From Amoebophrya sp. A120 (taxonomy: Eukaryota > Sar > Dinophyceae > Syndiniales > Amoebophryaceae): a DNA stretch of 64,000 nt. This document shows positions 21,098 through 32,538 of the stretch, one piece after another. Numbering within the stretch: the stretch's first letter is position 1; each line of letters begins with the position of its first letter. The notes under the pieces were generated by a model. It had not been told where the DNA came from and searched no databases. It was given only the letters and a program-made list of their open reading frames with translations. Position numbers and translations under genes: made by a program. Location of the stretch: positions 5,855,754 through 5,919,753 of the forward strand of contig CAJINV010000005.1 of the NCBI GenBank assembly GCA_905178155.1, read 5' to 3'.

Positions 21098-23665
21098 TTA
21101 CTTCTTGTCTTTGTCCTTATCCTTGCCCTCCTTTTTGTCGTCCCCATCTTTCTTTTCCTCATCCCCTTTTATTGCCGCTTGTATTCTTTCATCGTTCAGA
21201 TCTACCCCGGGTAACTCTGCCAACAAGCTCGCCATGAAGTCCGGATCTTGAAACAGATTCGCTTCTGGTGCCTGATCCGCGGCTGGGGCTGCTGAGGAGG
21301 AGGAAGCCGCTGCTGCTGCTGGTGCGGCTGCTGATGTTGTCGTTTCTTCGGTTTTTTGCTTCTTTTCTGCTGGCTCACCAGTTCCCGTAGGTTCTACTGG
21401 GGCGGTAGAGGAGGTCGCGGGGGCTGCCGCAGGAGGGTTGGCTTCTGTTGTTTTTGCATTGATTGTTTGATCTTGATGCGTAGAATGCATGACAAAATCA
21501 TCATCATGAGCATTCTGTTCCATCGAAGATGCAGATGCAGTTCATGCAACACAAAGAAAATGTGTGATGCGAGATCAAGCAGCACCACAAAGACCATTTC
21601 GGAAAAAAAAATCTGATGCGAGATCACGCAACACAAAGATACTTTACCTTGCATGCTGAGCAAGATCGCTTGCCTCAGGTCCTCGTCCATGTCTTCGAAG
21701 CCTGGGATTTCGGGGTGCGTTGACGCCGCTGGTGCGGCGGGGGCGGAGGCGCCTGTTTATTTTAGTGTTGCATTTATGCATCACAAAATTCTCATCAAGC
21801 TGGCTCCGCATTACAAATTCCAGTTCTCATGCTGATAAAATTTATCGCATGACTCATGCGATAAAAATTTCTATCTACGTAGTGTAAAAATGCATCCACA
21901 AGTATACCTGCCGCAGCTCCGCCACTTGCACTCTCCCCAGCTGGTGCGGCCGCCGCTCCGGCAGCGGGCGCGGCTGCCGCGTCGCCGCCTTCCCCCGGTC
22001 CTTCCTCTCGTCTTCTGGCTTCTTCCATGGAGTATACATTGCAAATATGTCTGCGTCTGGAAGAGTGCAAGTCTGTCATGCTAGTCTGGCATGACTCGAG
22101 AATCTGTGTTGCATAGGCACGAAAAGTAGGCCCTCTTACATGTCATGCAAAAACGCAGTCTGCCATGCGGAATACATAACACATGGCAGCCAAAAAAAAT
22201 GTCATGCGTAGCTGCTTATTGCAGTGCGTCTATCATTCACTTTTGGCATTACAAGTTTCCAGACCCAGACACATTTGCAATCCATATGGAGATGCGCAGT
22301 GCCAATGCGAGTTCTGGATCCGCATTTGGGTCGACACCGAGTTCGTAGTTGTCCCCGCCGGCCGCGCCGGGGGCCGGACCGCCGCCTTCGCCTGGGGTTT
22401 TGGAATTGTCGTGTTTCGTTTGTAATGCGGTTTTTTCAAGACGCATGAACAACGCAGAACACGTGCGTCGTGAGAAAAATTTACCATGTAAAAAGCAACT
22501 TCACGTCTCTAAGAACAAAAACGTCAACTCCTTTATACCGAAGCAAATCGCGGAGCTGAGTATTGCGTCCGATAAAATCTTCGGTAATTCCACTTCGATC
22601 AGATGGCTTGTGTCGTTGCTGTTGCAGGAATCTATCAGTTTCTGGAGCTTTGGGCGGTTCTCCTCGATCTCGCCAAAAGATACGATGTCGAGCGTGACGT
22701 TGTTCTTTTTCAGGTTCTTTCCCAGGGTTTCCAGCTGCTTTTCCTGTTTTTTGAGTCGTGTTAGTTTTCATGTTTTTCGTATACTTACCATCTATGGCCT
22801 TGGCCGCCGTTCGCATATAAAAAAGCGAATGGACGACTTGTTCTTAGAGTATTCGGCATGAGCATGACACAGTTACGCTTTTTACGACACGGAATCATAT
22901 TACGTAGTATACCGTTGCCTCCACTGGGCTTCCGACGAAGCTGATGATCTTTTGTTTCTGGTTCTTGTTCTGCCGGTGCTTTAACGCCAAGGTCGCGGTT
23001 TGTATTGCTTTTACCAAATCCGCCTTCCCCTTGATCTGCATCTCCGACAGTGCCGCGATAAAAGCGCCTAAATCCGTCGTGGGCGTCAGGTGAATCTCTG
23101 CCCGCTCCCCCGCCATCGTCATCAAACCTACTCCGGTTTCAGGGTTCTGCCCCGTTTTGTGGCCGGCAAGCAGGTTTGTGGCGTTCTCAAACGTTACATT
23201 CTCAACTGTTACATGAATTTGTAATGCAAGACTAGCACAGGCGAGAGGGAGAACCTTGCGCGTCTTGCATTACAGGTTTGATCCGGATTACAGTGCTATT
23301 TAGCCTTCCGAGAATTTGTCATGCGAAGCAGCTTGATCGTCTGGCGGGTCATGGTCATTTTGCATGACAAATCATGTAACAGTTGAGAATGTAACGTTTG
23401 AGAACCCCATAAGGTTGGCGGCTTCGTTTTGACCGTCGAACCGAGACGGGGTGTAGTCACAGTTGCCTGTTATAGGTAGGTTCTTGACCGTGTTTGTCTT
23501 TTTTTGTCATGCGTATGGTGGTACTAGATGAACAAATGGCGTCTGTCATGCAATAATTCGCATACTACATCATGCTACCCTGCGGAAAAATCTTTGTATT
23601 GCAAGAAAGCGAATACGGCTCCACTCCGAGTTGTCGACGCAAATCATTACCGCCTCGAGCCCCAT
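21098..23665 (-). CDS. RPN10: 26S proteasome ubiquitin receptor Rpn10 (PSMD4)
   Basis: This is the regulatory-particle subunit that binds ubiquitin chains. Eight exons: 23665-23617, 23466-23412, 23176-22913, 22743-22539, 22391-22287, 22032-21908, 21752-21648 and 21444-21098. The start MGLEAVMICVDNSEW and the von Willebrand A core (GVGLMTMAGE, TATLALKHRQNKNQK, IISFVGSPVEA, VTLDIVSFGE) match the family. The first ubiquitin-interacting motif is DPELALALRISMEE and the second DEDLRQAILLSMQ. The C-terminus has QDPDFMASLLAELPGVD, then an acidic and Lys-rich end. Five introns are GT-AG (133-203 bases class) and two are introners (duplications TGGAG and AGGTT). Total coding length is 1245 bases, 414 residues, close to the usual 380-400. 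Every domain is present, so the gene is probably functional. Confidence 0.95.
22033..22286. mobile_element. Introner, family A, in RPN10
   Basis: Ends TATACATTGC and GCAATCCATA, duplication TGGAG. It interrupts the first ubiquitin-interacting motif; splicing restores ALRISMEE. Confidence 0.95.
23177..23411. mobile_element. Introner, family D, in RPN10
   Basis: Ends TGTGGCGTTCTCAAACG and CGTTTGAGAACCCCATA, duplication AGGTT. The left end has TG instead of TA. Confidence 0.93.
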
Positions 23666-23923
23666 CTTGCCTTGCTGCTTTTTTGATACCAGAAAATCTA
23701 CGTACTTGACTTTAGATCTACTCGAAGTCAAATCTTTATGCTCATACTGTGATTGTAAACTCAAAACTCTCACTCTACAAGTAAAATTCGTCGTGCTCTA
23801 AAGGTCAGCTCTAGAAGAAGATTTGTTGTTTTTGTCGCTGAAGTTCAAAACCAAAGGCAAAAAAGGAAGGTAGTAAGTTGATGCTCGTCTTGAGTATTCA
23901 GCGCTACTTTGCTTTTTGATCTT

Positions 23924-25950
23924 GCGGTCTGGTGACTGGATGCTTAGTAGAGAGAGGATCAATCTTCGTGGTGCGGATGATTCTTCATCTCATGCGAATC
24001 TGCTACTACGTTGAAAATTTCAAGAATAAGAAAATGAGCAAAATTTGGCGTCTAGAATTCAAAACGGTAAGGCGTCGGGCGCCCTGTTTTTTGTTTTTGT
24101 TTTGGATAGCGCATGGCAGGTCGCGAGGCATACTACTTCAAAACTATCAGAAGCAGAGGGCGCGACACACTGTATGTCTTAGCGCGGCCGCCCGCTTCTC
24201 GATAAGAAAAAAACGAGAGGCCGGCCATGGAGCCGGCCAACGAAGACGGGCCGAGGACTACCAACCCCACGCACCAAACTAGTTCGCTAGGTGTGGCCCT
24301 TTCTGGAACATTCATAACCGGGGCCCAATGGGCTCGGGTCGTTACGTGGTCCGAATAGGCGAGGTGCGGCGGCGCCTCCACAGGCAAGCGAGAAGCGGCC
24401 CGAGGGTACTGAAATACTACAGCCAGCTTCTGCGGGAATGTCCGAGCAAAGACATCGCCAGGGGACTCGATGCGGGCGCCCTTTTTTGCATATCGCCCGC
24501 GATTCGCACAAAATTCAGCAGTTCCCACTGGATAAATTTTCAAGAATGAGCAGGGTCGACCCCTGCCGAGACCCCTAGATTTGGGCCATTCCTGAAACGG
24601 GCTTTTGCCCGCTTCCCGCTGGATAAATTTTCAAGAATGAAAAAGTAGGCCCCTCCGGCGACCCCTGACGCGGGGGGTCGCCCAGAGGACTTTTTTGATC
24701 GTTTTTGTGCCCAAAAAGCGTTTTGCGGTCTGGTGACTGGATGCTTAGAGAGAGGATCTTCGTGGTGCGGATGATTCTTCATCTCATGCAGGGTCGCCGC
24801 CCAAGCCCGATGCATTTTGGTGGATGATATCCACGAGGCAGACCTGCAACCCTGGCTCCAGATGGGGCCCCTTGCATCAGCGCAAAGCAGCTCCCCCTCC
24901 AATGCCCGACAGTGGCCCACCGCCATGAACACCCCATCCCCACCCGCCAGGCTGTGTTTGGGGTCGGAAACATTGATGGGGGCTGCGGATTATTGTTTGG
25001 GCGGGAGCCGAACTGCTTCAGATTTCTCTGCGGGTTCGTCTGGCTGTGTTGTGTCCCGAGATCTGGGAAAGTTTCCAAATTTCGAATGTCCGGAAAAACG
25101 CAAATTTTTGCATACCTCCAAGGCCAAATTTTTCAGATTGGCCAAAAACCGTGTACATGGAACCTAGCCACCACGCTATGGTCCATGTACACGGTTTCAA
25201 AAGTAGGAAATACGCAACAATTTTCAAAAAGGGCCCATAAAAACCGTGTACATCGCATCTAGACTGCATGGTATGGCCGATGTACACGGTTCAGAGTGTC
25301 TGTCTCCGGCCCCGACCACTTCGCAGACCGTGTACATCCATCATACCATGCAGTCTAGATGCGATGTACACGGTTTTTCGGTGGTGCGCGATTTCGCAGG
25401 CAAAATTCAGATAAATTTGCCTCTTTTTCTGCGGATTTTCTTGACCCCAAGAAAAACCGTGTACATGATCTCCAGACTGCATGGTGTGGTCCGTTTACCT
25501 CTTCAAAAGGAGGCCCTTCACCTGTTTTGATGGTGGCGACGGTTTGTTGGGTGGTTTTGACCCTCGGCGCAAGGAGAACCTGGGCCACAGGCTGCAGGAG
25601 CCGCCGGCGGCCCACCTCCAGGCGCTAGAGTGACAACTCCCGGCCTTTTCGGCCTTTTTTGCGCGGCCCTGAGACGAGGCCAGGAGCATTGGGCAGATGA
25701 CTCGGCTGCTTCTTTTGCCTCTCTGCTGGGTCTTGACTATGACCTTCGGGCCGTGTGCTCTAGGTTCGCCAGCCTTGCCAGGCTCCCAATCTAGCGAACT
25801 TCGTAGCGAGTGCTTTCACTGACACAAGTGAACGCCTCGAGGGAGCCCACAAAATTTTTTTTTCGAAAAACGGGAAAACCGTGTACGTGTACACTTTTTC
25901 TTGTGAGAAGAGGATCTTCGTGGTGCGGATGATTCTTCATCTCATGCGAC
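23924..25950 (+). repeat. Dispersed direct repeat, three copies
   Basis: CTTCGTGGTGCGGATGATTC followed by TTCATCTCATGC occurs at about 23964, 24759 and 25916. The first two copies also share an upstream part (GGTCTGGTGACTGGATGCTT). Confidence 0.8.
25147..25498. repeat. Cluster of about 50-bp hairpin elements
   Basis: Four units at 25147-25197, 25241-25291, 25326-25376 and 25452-25498 begin AACCGTGTACAT, and the first three end ATGTACACGGTT. Units two and three are reverse complements of each other over most of their length (shared GCATCTAGACTGCATGGTAT). A partial copy lies at 25872. Confidence 0.88.
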
Positions 25951-27356
25951 ACTGCAGGGGCAGGGCCACAGGCTGCCCAAGCAGAAATGTTGAAGAGATG
26001 TAGATGTTCTTTGTTTTGTATATAATCTCTTTACCGGCTGGAGGAACACAGCACAACTTGCATGGCATTGCTTCAGACGAGAAGTGTCACAAAAACTCTA
26101 GTAGGAGGAGCTTCTGACAGAGAGTTGTTACAGTTTCCGTTTTCTGATTCTAGAAAAAACAATGACAGTTGCTCAACAAATAAAGTACAAGTTTCCACAC
26201 TGATTTGTTTCCGCTAGGAGGTATGCGCAACTGAGACTCAAGTGAGACGAAATCAGCAGGAGTTAAGCTTCCACTTGGTCTCGATCTTTGCCAAATAGTC
26301 TCGCGCCGCTGAAGCTGATACGGCCCTTCCACTAGCTAGTAGTTGCGTTTGTTCCCAAGTAGGAGGAGGATGAAAAAAGAAAGTTTTTATCCGACGAATT
26401 GATCCTACCACAGGAATCTGTCATGCGAGAGCAACTGTCGCACAACAGACTCGAGCAGCTGGTCTACCAATTATAAAATTGTACAATCTGACTCACAAAG
26501 AATCAAATCAAAAGAGGGTGCGAAATCGGAGCGCTATGCTGGTTTATTTCGTTTTGCCATTACAAATTTTTACGTAGGCACATGACCTACGAAAAATTGT
26601 ACAGGTGTTCTGACTCCTCTTTCTCGTCGTTTTGAAATTATTGCCTGAAAAGAATTATAAATACAGCTCCACTATCTGATGAAAAAGAAAATTTCGTCCG
26701 ATTTGTTCCGATTTCGACTTGAATGTGATGCAAAATCAGTGAAAATAAAATAGAGGTGATCTCTAAATACAGTGTTTATTGTGTTTGGATCCTTATCGTA
26801 CAGTGTTTCTAATTCCAGTATTGAAAAGTCAAAGTTCATGAGAAACAACAATTAGACGAAAGTTTTTTGCTGAAGTTACATTGTTGATTGCTAAAATTCA
26901 AAGAGTTTTGTCGTGAATGCCTAAAGGTAAAATAAGAAGGTAAAAAAGTCGAAATTTACGTTGTAAAAATTGATGCCAAAAGTAAGACCATAGGTTTCCG
27001 TTTCTTCTGATCATGATGCTGTCTCTAACTCTGCTGAATTTTTATGTACAGATAAAGTTGTAATACATAGACCACTTGTAGTCGTGTCATCAGAACGAAT
27101 TATGGTTGTTCAGAGGCAGAGCTAGAGACAACATCATGCAAATTGTTTTTTACAGTACATTTAGAAGAATTCTGATGCTAAAATTCAAATTTTGTTGCTC
27201 CTTTCAAGTTGGTACCTCCGCTACTGGTGCTCTTCCACCCTGCTGGTGGCTGGATGCTAGTTGCTAAAGATACGATTAAAAAATGTTTGAGTTTGGTTTA
27301 TCTTCAGGTTGCTAAAATTCAGTGCGGTTTGCAGTCCAGGGTTTTCCCCCCTCCCC

Positions 27357-30300
27357 TTACTCCTTGTACGTAAACGCACCGGGGGTATTCGTGTTGTAAG
27401 TCGTTTTGAAGCCCTGCGCGCGACGCTTCTGCGACAGCAGCCAGTCGCCTTGTCCCTGATAAGGTGTTTTTTTTTCTCTTGTTATCTCATCCACTTGTTT
27501 TTGTGGTAGATGAACGGCATGCGGCGCATCATGCTGCATCGGCACTGCAGTCAACGTAGCAAATGCAAAACATGCAACACAAAGACCACCAAATCTTTCA
27601 ACATCCATATTATTAGTTGTACCTGTTGCTTATGAACTGCAAAAGTATCGTACTCGTATAAATGCATTACAAATTTCCTCAGCATGAGACAGGAAATTTG
27701 TAATGCAGATTCACCTCAAGAAAAAGATTTGTAATGCATGATTGCAATACGAGTACGATACTTTTGCACAGGATATTGCTCCACGCTCATCATCTTCCCG
27801 GTCACTCCGAGACTTGCTATCACAGGAAACAATGTTTATCGTTTACGGAATTCGAATTTGTGATGCGGCAATGCATCACAAAACGTCCCCAAATTTGTCA
27901 TGCATAGCATGCGTACTAGGCTAAATTTGTGATGCATGGCTGCAATCTGTGAAAACCGTAAACGTTAACACTTTTTCTGGTGATACTTGCTGCCCCCGCC
28001 GGCTGTCCGTAACTCGACTTGACAGCCGAACCACCATTACTGCCCTCCGCCCTACCGTAATTCGGATTGTCGATCACACGGATGGGGTGCCCCACCCCGT
28101 GTTGCGGTCGCAGCGCCACGATCCTCGGAACCTGCGCCGAGTGCATCTGGTGCATGGACTGTTCGATATCGCAGAGGAATTGCTGCTGGGGTCCGAGCAC
28201 GGATCCCGGCCGGACTAATCGGTTCCAGCTGATAAACACCTTCGCGGGGATCTTGTAGTGCTTCATCATGTAGGCGCCGATCAGCGTTCCCGTCCTTCCA
28301 AGGCCCGCTTTGCAGTGGACCTGATGTTGATACGGAATTTTTTCGGTGAAACAGTTTGGCATGCAACAGCAGCAACAAAAAGCACACTTGTCATGCAGAG
28401 CGGGACTACAAATCGAGAAAAAAAAATTATACCGCAACCGCTCCTGGTTCGTTCTCGACCGCGTGTAAAAACTGATGGATGTGCTCGATTGGTGGCAACC
28501 CCCCGTCGTTGAAATACAAATCCAGGTGCTTCACGCCGTTCTTGATAAACTTCTCCCGGTCGTAGACTGTGGCTTTGTATCGCAAGAAAAAACTGCTTCG
28601 CTGTGAACTTGTGATGCAGAAAATGGAGCACAGAACTATTTGTCTTGCTACACCTGCAAGACATTGGATTTGCAAGCGTGTTTTCCCTTGGAAAACGCGC
28701 ATGGCAAATTTTCTGTGTTATGTGTAGCAAACTTGTGATGCGGTTCTTGCAAAATCAACACAGTGAAACAGTTTTTTCGTGGGATACTTTGTTCAACCTG
28801 ACCACTAATCCCACGTTCCACTTTTTCCACAAGGGGAGATAGGATTCCGGGGTCCAGCAGGTGTAGCCGTCCATGTCCTGACATAGTGTTTTTTTCCCTT
28901 TGCGCAAATCCAAGCGCACCGGCACTGATGTAGGTCCACGGCGCATGACAAAGAGAGTTTTCGAAACTAGATGACGCATGACAGAGTAAAGTTCAAGTTC
29001 TTCAGAAAAATAGGCGTTGTACTATCCTGACATAGCTTAGTACCCTTGCCCTATTCTGCGGCGTTGCGAACGCGATGATTTTTCCCGGCACGATATCACA
29101 GGAGAAAGTGCTAACGTTAAAGGTTTTCACAGATTGCAGTCATGCATCACAAATGTAGCCCAATGTGCATGCTATGCATGACAAATTCTGACACTGACAC
29201 GTCTTGTGATGCATTTCTGCATCACAAATTCCGTTAACGTTAACACTTTTTCTTGTGATACAAGATCCAGTTCAGATCGCCGGACTCCACGTGTTATCCA
29301 ATGCAAAAGTAGTAGTATCGTACACTCATAGTCCGAGTCCTCGTGGTTGCTGTTGCACTGATGCACGACAAATTGAACTGCGGATGCATTTCATGAGATG
29401 ATTCTAGAGGAAAATCAGCATTACAAATTGCATTCCTCATGCAAGGACCACTAGCTGTACGATAAAATAATTTTGCAATGCATAGCTTCTCAAAGTGCTC
29501 GTACTCGTCCGCATCAAATGTTTTGAAGTCGAATATGGCGTTCCCAAACGTTAAATTCTCAACTGTTACATGAATTTGTATGTAATGCAACTATGGCAAA
29601 AGTCAAGGGGCGTAGATTGTGCCTGCAGCATTACAAATTCGGCACAGATTTCAATACTGTTTAGCCCTTCATAAATTTGTGATGCGTAGCAGCTTCATCG
29701 TGTGGATGTTGGTGTTAGTTTGGCATGACAAATCATGTAACAGTTGAGAATGTAAAGTTTGAGAATGCCATATCGAACCAGCCGAACTTCACCCCGAGTT
29801 CCAAACCCTCCAACGCGGACAGCATGTCCAGGTCCCAGAGTGAGGCGCAGCTGGACGCGTCTTATCAAATGCAAAAATGTCTGGGTCTAGAAGAATGCAG
29901 ACTTGTCATGCATATTTTGTATGATGATTGATGCCTCTAATGCATGATCTAGCAACACAGATTTTTAGAGGGCTTCCTGATGCCTATTCCGCATGAGAAA
30001 TGCCCTTTCCGCGTAACACAAACTGGAGTCCCGTTGCTGATCATGCAATACAGATTTTTTTGGAATCCAAAGACAGCATTACAAGTTGCAATCTTTCAGA
30101 CCCAGACATTTTTGCAATCCATACGTCCCTGTAGGGAACGAAGTTGCCGCTCAGGTGCCGGAATTTGTCGTGCATCTGCTTCGCGGTGGCGTATCAAATG
30201 CAAAAGTGTCTGGGTCTGGAAGAGTGCCAGGTTTGTCATGCATAGATATTTTGCATAAGATAACCCATGATGCCTAAAATAAATGCACGACCTAGCATCA

Positions 30301-32538
30301 CAGATTTTTAAGAGGCCTGCTGATGCGTATCCCGCATGAGAAACGCCCACTCCGCGCAGCACAAACTGAACTCCTCTTGCTGGTCATGCAATACAAATTT
30401 TTTCACCTTCCAAAGACAGCATCACAAGACAAGTTGCAACCTTCCAGACCCAGACATATTTGCATTCCATATGGCGCCCTCCTTGACGATGCAGTAGGAA
30501 CTGATCAGAAAAACTGAATTGGTCAGGCGGATTAGGTCACTGGTGTCACACTCGTGCGTAATCGTTTTCGTGTCCATGTCCATGACCTGATTTTGAAAGG
30601 GGTTTTTGATATTGATGTCATGCATAAAAAGATGGAGTGCGATAATCTGTCATGCGTTCTTCCATTGCAACAAACGTGAGGTAGAAAGAGAAGCACAATC
30701 AAAACAGCGAGGGTTTTTCTTGAAATAGCGCTAGAAGAAAAAGGTGTGTAAACGCGTTCCCACCTTCACGCATGAGCACAAACAAACAACAGAAGCACAA
30801 TGCATTCATCGCAAGAGAAATAATATACCTGTTCCATCAGTCGGCAGTAGCGCCAGATGACTGCGAGATTCAAGGGCCCGAAATCTTTTGCGAATGGCTG
30901 GTAGCAGATGTGATATCCTGTGTAAAAAACTACGTACCCACCTCCACCCCAGAGTCAACGTCGAGATCGATGCTTGTGTGTACTACTGCACAAATCTTCA
31001 AGCATTTATTTTGGGCTCCATGAATGACAACGTTGGAAGATCCACGGCATTTAATGCGTGTTTAGCTGTAATTCTAGAGGCCGCATCGCGATGAATCTGA
31101 AAAATCTTAGCTGTACGTAGAGGCAATCTGTTTCATTTTCTTGGGCCGAATACAGCATGACAAGAATTCCCGAAACACGACGATTAGAATATCATGCCAC
31201 TGTGGTCATGGGGAGCTGCACGACACACTCGTCGTACCAGATGCTATATTTGCTTTTGCGTAACAAGTAAAAGTACGGGGTGAACAGGAATAGTTTTTTC
31301 CACAGGATATGTCCAAATCCGTGTCAAACCTGTAACCCAGTTCGTTATGAGCGCGCACAACAGCCCCTCCTCCTCATTTGTAATGCAAATCACCAAATCC
31401 ACTTCGTGCGTTGCAGCATTGTTTGCATGACAAAGTTTCGAACAACCTCAAACAGCACTACAGTCCTTGCGTAGATTTGTCATGCGGAGGCCGCACCGCT
31501 GCCGTTGCTTGTATTGCTGTGTACGCCCTGCAAATGAGGGGGAGAGGGAGTTGTGCACTCTCATATTCGTTTTCCAAGTTCAGCAACCTAAAGTTGTAGT
31601 TTCCATCCGGGTGGTGGTACGCATTTTCTGGCAACTGTTTTGTTTATCAGAAGGAAAAACGACCCCAACCCATACCCAAATTGGGCAATCTGCTAGACAA
31701 ATCAACCAGCTTTGGCTGCTGCGCAAGACAAGTTTCTTGGCCTCTTACTAGTTGTAGTGTAATCCTGTTTATTAGCTTGTTCAGCAGCTAGCATCACAGA
31801 TCTAGCATATCATGCCTATTGGAGCATGACAAATTCCAAAACACGACTAGAGAATACTGCTCATGCGGCTCCAAATGAGAAACATTAACAATTTTGATTT
31901 TGTTTTCACTTTCAGCATCAGCATGCAGATTTGCATTTACAGCTATGAGCTGGGGTTGGGGACGTCGACGTTTTTTCCCAGGGTATTGTTGTAATCGAGT
32001 TCTTATCCTGTGCAAAAGGATCGCACTCGTAATAATTGCAATTATGCATTACAAATTTTTTTTCCTAAGGCAAATCCGCATTACAAATTTTGTTTCTCAT
32101 GCTGAGGAAATTTGTAATGCGTTTATACGAGTAGGATACTTTTGCACAGGATAATTCTTCGGTTCCGCCTTCCAGTAGAGTTTCATCCCCGGCTTTATCG
32201 CAGGAAAAAACTGTTTCACTGTAAACTTGTAATGCAAAATGTGTATCGCAAAAGTGTTTGTCTTGCTACACATGCAAGACAGTGGGCTACTTTAGCTGTA
32301 TTTTCCCTTAGGAGCCTCGCATGAGAAATTTTCTTTGTGATGTAGAGCAAACGAACCTGTGATGCAAAACTTGCAACATCCTTACAGTGAAACACGTTTT
32401 TCGTACGATAGGCTTCACTAACACCTCAATGGTCTCCATCACCTGGTGGCTGTGGTTGTTACTGGGTGTTGACCCTAATCCATTGCTGCTCGTGGAGTTG
32501 CGGTTTGAACCGCCACGCTTCGGAGTGCCAAAAACCAT
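27357..32538 (-). CDS. CDC14: CDC14-type dual-specificity phosphatase
   Basis: Reverses CDK phosphorylation at mitotic exit in other eukaryotes. Eighteen exons are separated by thirteen introners and four GT-AG introns (30587-30828, 28878-29043, 28321-28432, 27456-27622). The start is [10 protein letters not shown] at 32538. Family landmarks in order: [80 protein letters not shown], the catalytic loop [15 protein letters not shown], then [15 protein letters not shown]. Cys and Arg of the C-x5-R signature are both present. The C-terminal [11 protein letters not shown] resembles the conserved QGDRLRALK end. Spliced coding length is 1452 bases, 483 residues. Several exons are tiny (18 and 8 bases), and the catalytic loop is completed across a GT-AG intron. 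All key residues survive, so activity is expected. Confidence 0.93.
27631..27775. mobile_element. Introner, family B, in CDC14
   Basis: Ends TATGAACTGCAAAAG and CTTTTGCACAGGATA, duplication TTGCT. Confidence 0.92.
27818..27985. mobile_element. Introner, family J, in CDC14
   Basis: Ends TATCACAGG and CTGGTGATA with inner AACGTTAACAC-type arms, duplication CTTGC. Confidence 0.9.
28578..28786. mobile_element. Introner, family E, in CDC14
   Basis: Ends TATCGCAAGAAAAAACTG and CGTGGGATA, duplication CTTTG. It lies between VVRLNK and the next exon. Confidence 0.93.
29095..29266. mobile_element. Introner, family J, in CDC14
   Basis: Arms AGAAAGTGCTAACGTTAA and complement. The duplication is only GAT, three bases. 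Removal gives NWIVPGK, matching the family exactly. Confidence 0.85.
29293..29484. mobile_element. Introner, family B, in CDC14
   Basis: Ends TATCCAATGCAAAAG and TTTTGCAATGCATA. No clear duplication, but the frame closes as HFEKHVESGDL. Confidence 0.85.
29534..29772. mobile_element. Introner, family D, in CDC14
   Basis: Ends TATGGCGTTCCCAAACG and AGTTTGAGAATGCCATA, duplication TCGAA. It splits FGWFDFKTFD. Confidence 0.93.
29863..30123. mobile_element. Introner, family A, in CDC14
   Basis: Ends TATCAAATGCAAAAATG and TTTTTGCAATCCATA, duplications CGTCT and CGTCC. Confidence 0.92.
30192..30471. mobile_element. Introner, family A, in CDC14
   Basis: Ends TATCAAATGCAAAAGTG and TTTGCATTCCATA, duplication TGGCG. 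Confidence 0.93.
30914..31309. mobile_element. Introner, family G-like, long, in CDC14
   Basis: Ends TATCCTGTGTAAAAAAC and GTTTTTTCCACAGGATA. The flanks (TGTGA, TGTCC) match in only three positions. Dropping five bases in total keeps the frame. Confidence 0.82.
31346..31565. mobile_element. Introner, family I, in CDC14
   Basis: Ends TATGAGCGCGCACAAC and GTTGTGCACTCTCATA, duplication TTCGT. Confidence 0.92.
31645..31985. mobile_element. Introner, family G, in CDC14
   Basis: Ends TATCAGAAGGAAAAACGAC and CGTTTTTTCCCAGGGTA, duplication TTGTT. Confidence 0.88.
32004..32153. mobile_element. Introner, family B, in CDC14
   Basis: Ends TATCCTGTGCAAAAG and CTTTTGCACAGGATA, duplications GTTCT and ATTCT. 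Confidence 0.92.
32196..32410. mobile_element. Introner, family E, in CDC14
   Basis: Ends TATCGCAGGAAAAAACTG and CGTACGATA, duplication GGCTT. It is the first intron of the gene. Confidence 0.93.

Larger units (their letters stand above)
23666..27356. other. Gene-poor, repeat-bearing tract
   Basis: No convincing coding frame in 3.7 kb. The left 2 kb is GC-richer and holds the dispersed and hairpin repeats listed separately, plus a direct repeat CTGGATAAATTTTCAAGAAT at 24528 and 24610. From 26000 to 27300 it is AT-rich and featureless. Confidence 0.55.

Noticed and set aside
29028-29043. TCCTGACATAG duplication as an introner target site (28878-29043)
   Set aside because: The 11-base direct repeat exists, but joining at it breaks the frame; GT-AG splicing gives the conserved reading [16 protein letters not shown].
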